This document shows positions 62,035 through 64,000 of a DNA stretch of 64,000 bases, piece after piece. Positions within the stretch are counted from its first letter, which is position 1, and every line of letters starts with the position of its first letter. The translations under genes and the position numbers were made by a program. The notes below the pieces were generated by a model. It made no database searches. It worked only from the letters and a program-made list of their open reading frames with translations, and was not told where the DNA came from. The stretch lies in assembly GCF_014042165.1 (NCBI RefSeq), contig NZ_JACDZE010000001.1:518595-582594 (forward strand), given 5' to 3'. Origin of the DNA: Moheibacter lacus. Its GTDB lineage: Bacteria > Bacteroidota > Bacteroidia > Flavobacteriales > Weeksellaceae.

Positions 62035-63447
62035 TTATTCATGCTCTATGATTTGAATTCTAAATGATTTTTCCGGTAAAATGATGGAGTGTTTTTTAAC
62101 ATAAATTTTCAATACTTCATAATCTGGCAATGATTTTTGATGTTGCGCAGGAATTAAAACCGATTCAAATTGCTTTAATTTTTGGAAATTGTATTCATTC
62201 AAAGCCAATGTATAAATTTCATTCTCGTCAATGTTTTGAAACACAAGTTTCCTATTCATTTTATCCCAAGTATAAGCAAAACCGGAAACTTGAATCAGTT
62301 TTGGTTTTTCTAAAAATATTTGACTTTCTATGAATTGGATCAAATCTCTTCCTTTTATACGCACAACCACTATTTTATTCCCAAAAGGTAGAAGTGTTCT
62401 GATTTTACCCAATGTAAATTCTCCTTTTTCTACACTTTTTCTGATTCCGCTCCCATCGATTATGGCAAAATCGGATTGGTAAAATTCCCTCATGGCATCC
62501 GTTACCAAATTCCCAGCGAGTGATTCAGATTTTAAACTTTCAAATGCATCTAAATCCACTTCAAGTATCCCGATTTTATCATTCATCAATTCATCTATTT
62601 TTAACTTTTCCCTTGCCTCCCATTCCTCAAATATTTCATTTTTAGGATGTTTCTGATCCAGTGAAATGATTTCAATCTTAGGATTTTCATTTTTCGACAA
62701 TTGAATTTTTGCGGCAGTGCTCATATTTCCTGCGGTCGCAACAATCGGCGTGTTGTTTATATAATTGATCTGCGAATGGTATTCGTCAACTTCTTCTGTC
62801 AATATAATGTTGATTTCCGGAAATTTTTGAATGAGTTTTTTGTTCTTTTCCAAATCTATTTGTGATAAGACGATGATTTGATCATATTCATTTTTTGAAA
62901 CGGAATTTAGAATTTCTCCCACCGCAAGATCGATATTTTGTTGGATCAAACGCAAGTCTTTTTGTGTAGTTGAGATTTGGTCTGTAAGCGCTATCCATAG
63001 GAGTTTCAGCCCAGCTTTTTGGGTCAACAAATATTTCGGAAGATGAAGAATTGTGTTTTGATTTTGATCGATTAAATTGGAAGAGAAAAATTTCCCATTT
63101 GATCTTCCTACCAATTGACTTAAATGGTCATATCCATAATCAAATTCATGTTGTCCGAAATTGAAAATATCTACAGGAATTTGATTAAAGGCATCCACCA
63201 TCGTTTCCCCTTTGAAAATTCCGCCATATAAAACACCACCTACAAAATCACCTCCATGGATGGTGTAAGTTTCAGGTTCATCGACTTTAGATTCATCTAC
63301 CAAATACTTCAATCTGGCAATTCCACCACGACCTCCTTCTACATCATTTAGTTCATACAATTGATGCGCATCTGTAAAATAAATCAATTGAATTTGAGCA
63401 GTTGTAATAGCACTCAAAAACAAAAAAAACAAACTTAAAATTTTCAT
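62035..63447 (-). CDS. Degenerate 5'-nucleotidase/metallophosphatase family protein
   Basis: The 470-residue protein has a signal peptide ending AITTAQ and the two-domain UshA layout. The first metal motifs remain, FTDAHQ (DxH) and GGDFVGG. Others are lost: GNHEFD reads GQHEFD, the LSH His is Gln in VLSQIDL, and GGHTH is absent (ILTEEVDEYH). The C-terminal nucleotide-binding domain is kept (DGSGIRKSVEKGEFT). The catalytic metal site is thus damaged, so it may bind but not cut nucleotides. I chose ATG at 63447 rather than a TTG six codons upstream. Confidence 0.82.
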   Translation of the reverse strand: MKILSLFFLFLSAITTAQIQLIYFTDAHQLYELNDVEGGRGGIARLKYLVDESKVDEPETYTIHGGDFVGGVLYGGIFKGETMVDAFNQIPVDIFNFGQHEFDYGYDHLSQLVGRSNGKFFSSNLIDQNQNTILHLPKYLLTQKAGLKLLWIALTDQISTTQKDLRLIQQNIDLAVGEILNSVSKNEYDQIIVLSQIDLEKNKKLIQKFPEINIILTEEVDEYHSQINYINNTPIVATAGNMSTAAKIQLSKNENPKIEIISLDQKHPKNEIFEEWEAREKLKIDELMNDKIGILEVDLDAFESLKSESLAGNLVTDAMREFYQSDFAIIDGSGIRKSVEKGEFTLGKIRTLLPFGNKIVVVRIKGRDLIQFIESQIFLEKPKLIQVSGFAYTWDKMNRKLVFQNIDENEIYTLALNEYNFQKLKQFESVLIPAQHQKSLPDYEVLKIYVKKHSIILPEKSFRIQIIEHE

Positions 63448-63452
63448 TGCAC

Positions 63453-63460
63453 CAAAGGTA
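63453..63460 (-). promoter_or_regulatory. -7 box of the 5'-nucleotidase-like gene
   Basis: TACCTTTG on the minus strand ends 5 bases before the ATG. If used, the transcript would have almost no leader. Confidence 0.45.
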
Positions 63461-63522
63461 AGCAAGCCGAATTATCAGTTTGCCATTTTTTTGAAGTTAA
63501 ATCTTTCTTTTTTTTAAAAGAA

Positions 63523-63550
63523 AAATTCCCTCAAGATTTCGAGGGAATTT
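63523..63550 (-). terminator. Terminator of the partial T9SS cargo gene
   Basis: AAATTCCCTC and GAGGGAATTT form a perfect 10-bp stem; on the minus strand it is followed by TTCTTTTAAAAAAAAG, T-rich at first. Confidence 0.75.
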
Positions 63551-63562
63551 CGAATTGATCGT

Positions 63563-64000
63563 TTATTTTTTTATCCATTTTTGCGACCGGAGATTTCCAT
63601 CTGCATTTAAATAGAGGATATAAGTTCCGGGCGGTAAATGAATGAGATTTAGATTTTGGATTTTGGACGAATGGGAAAATTCGTTTTGAAATACCGTTTT
63701 ACCGGAAAGATTAAAGATTTTGAGTTCCAATTTTTTCACTGATTTCTGAAATTCAATATTTAGATTTCCGTTAGAAGGATTGGGATAAACTGCAAAAGAA
63801 TTGGCGTCAAAATCAATAGTTCCCATGGTTTCTTCATGCAATAATCCATCGCGGGTATTGCTTCCTTTGTATCCGTTTCGGAGAATTTTTGATTCGTCAA
63901 ATGGCACATTTAAATTATAGGAATTCACATACATAGAATCCACTTCAGCTCCAAAATTCAAGGTATAAGAATTGGCCGTCAGGTCCATCAAACCATCATC
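63563..64000 (-). CDS. C-terminal part of a T9SS-secreted protein, cut by the window edge
   Basis: The frame is open to the last base of the window and reads ...DDGLMDLTANSYTLNF, so the visible ATG is internal. The end carries a T9SS type A sorting tail: FAVYPNPSNGNLNIEF, LKIFNLSGKTVFQNE and LPPGTYILYLNADGN with a final KWIKK. The nature of the passenger domain cannot be judged from this fragment. Confidence 0.85.
   Translation of the reverse strand, partial: DDGLMDLTANSYTLNFGAEVDSMYVNSYNLNVPFDESKILRNGYKGSNTRDGLLHEETMGTIDFDANSFAVYPNPSNGNLNIEFQKSVKKLELKIFNLSGKTVFQNEFSHSSKIQNLNLIHLPPGTYILYLNADGNLRSQKWIKK

Overview
The window comes from an AT-rich bacterium of the phylum Bacteroidota, almost certainly class Flavobacteriia. 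Evidence: a gldB-gldC pair divergent from nadE, three proteins with type IX secretion (T9SS) C-terminal tails, a fused cbb3 oxidase subunit CcoNO, a TonB-dependent receptor with a carboxypeptidase-like N-terminal domain, an acpP-fabF-rnc-(IPExxxVDY family)-pyk cluster, near absence of Shine-Dalgarno sites, and recurrent -7 promoter boxes of the form TAnnTTTG. No phage, insertion sequence transposase or CRISPR array is visible. Most of the window is chromosomal housekeeping sequence, with several families of short palindromic repeats between genes.

Layout. 1-1241: the 3' end of a tRNA, then six exact-period 118-bp units, each carrying a terminator-like hairpin and a broken tRNA-Met 3' half interrupted by two small palindromes, then a gene-free stretch. 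1242-8338: a degenerate CpsB-like PHP protein, serS, an SDR, a Na+/H+ antiporter, a crotonase and a large membrane protein of the 'site-specific recombinase' family. 8366-11110: a small regulon in which three transcription units share one 17-bp palindrome, one of them encoding a winged-helix regulator. 11351-15043: DedA, GNAT, HAD, a second crotonase and an NdpA-like protein. 15278-18517: a large duplicated T9SS cargo protein. 18628-18701: tRNA-Arg(ACG). 18765-21063: a substrate-binding lipoprotein and pheS. 21168-25362: the acpP operon, read leftward, ending with pyk. 25661-29809: pckA, gldC, gldB, nadE. 29993-31804: two paralogous lipoproteins and a secreted nonapeptide-repeat protein. 31884-41477: a complete cbb3 oxidase cluster (ccoS, ccoNO, ccoQ, ccoP, ccoG, fixH, TauE/DsbD-like, and ccoI) with a divergent Crp/Fnr regulator. 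42036-44266: hflX and a DUF2911 protein. 44367-51160: a full trpEGDCFBA operon, read leftward, with a trp leader peptide and a well-formed attenuator. 51186-55449: a three-gene overlapping unit of PIG-L deacetylase, 36-residue membrane protein and sodium:solute symporter. 55544-64000: an HD hydrolase, a BNR-repeat T9SS cargo protein, a DUF6438 lipoprotein, a haem-receptor-like TonB receptor, a degenerate 5'-nucleotidase, and the C-terminal part of another T9SS cargo protein cut by the window edge.

How parts work together. The Crp/Fnr gene and the cco operon promoter share a TGATTT..GTCA site. At cco it sits near -40 of the proposed start, the usual place for activation; at the regulator gene it lies at the transcription start, the usual place for repression. 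The trp operon appears to be controlled by ribosome-mediated attenuation: three consecutive Trp codons precede mutually exclusive hairpins. The winged-helix regulator probably binds the shared palindrome ACTTTGnnnTTCAAAGT in front of its own operon, a metallophosphoesterase and a Coq4-like gene. The most unusual signals are the tRNA-derived array, the trp attenuator, this small regulon, and two intact reading frames whose enzyme families have lost most metal ligands.
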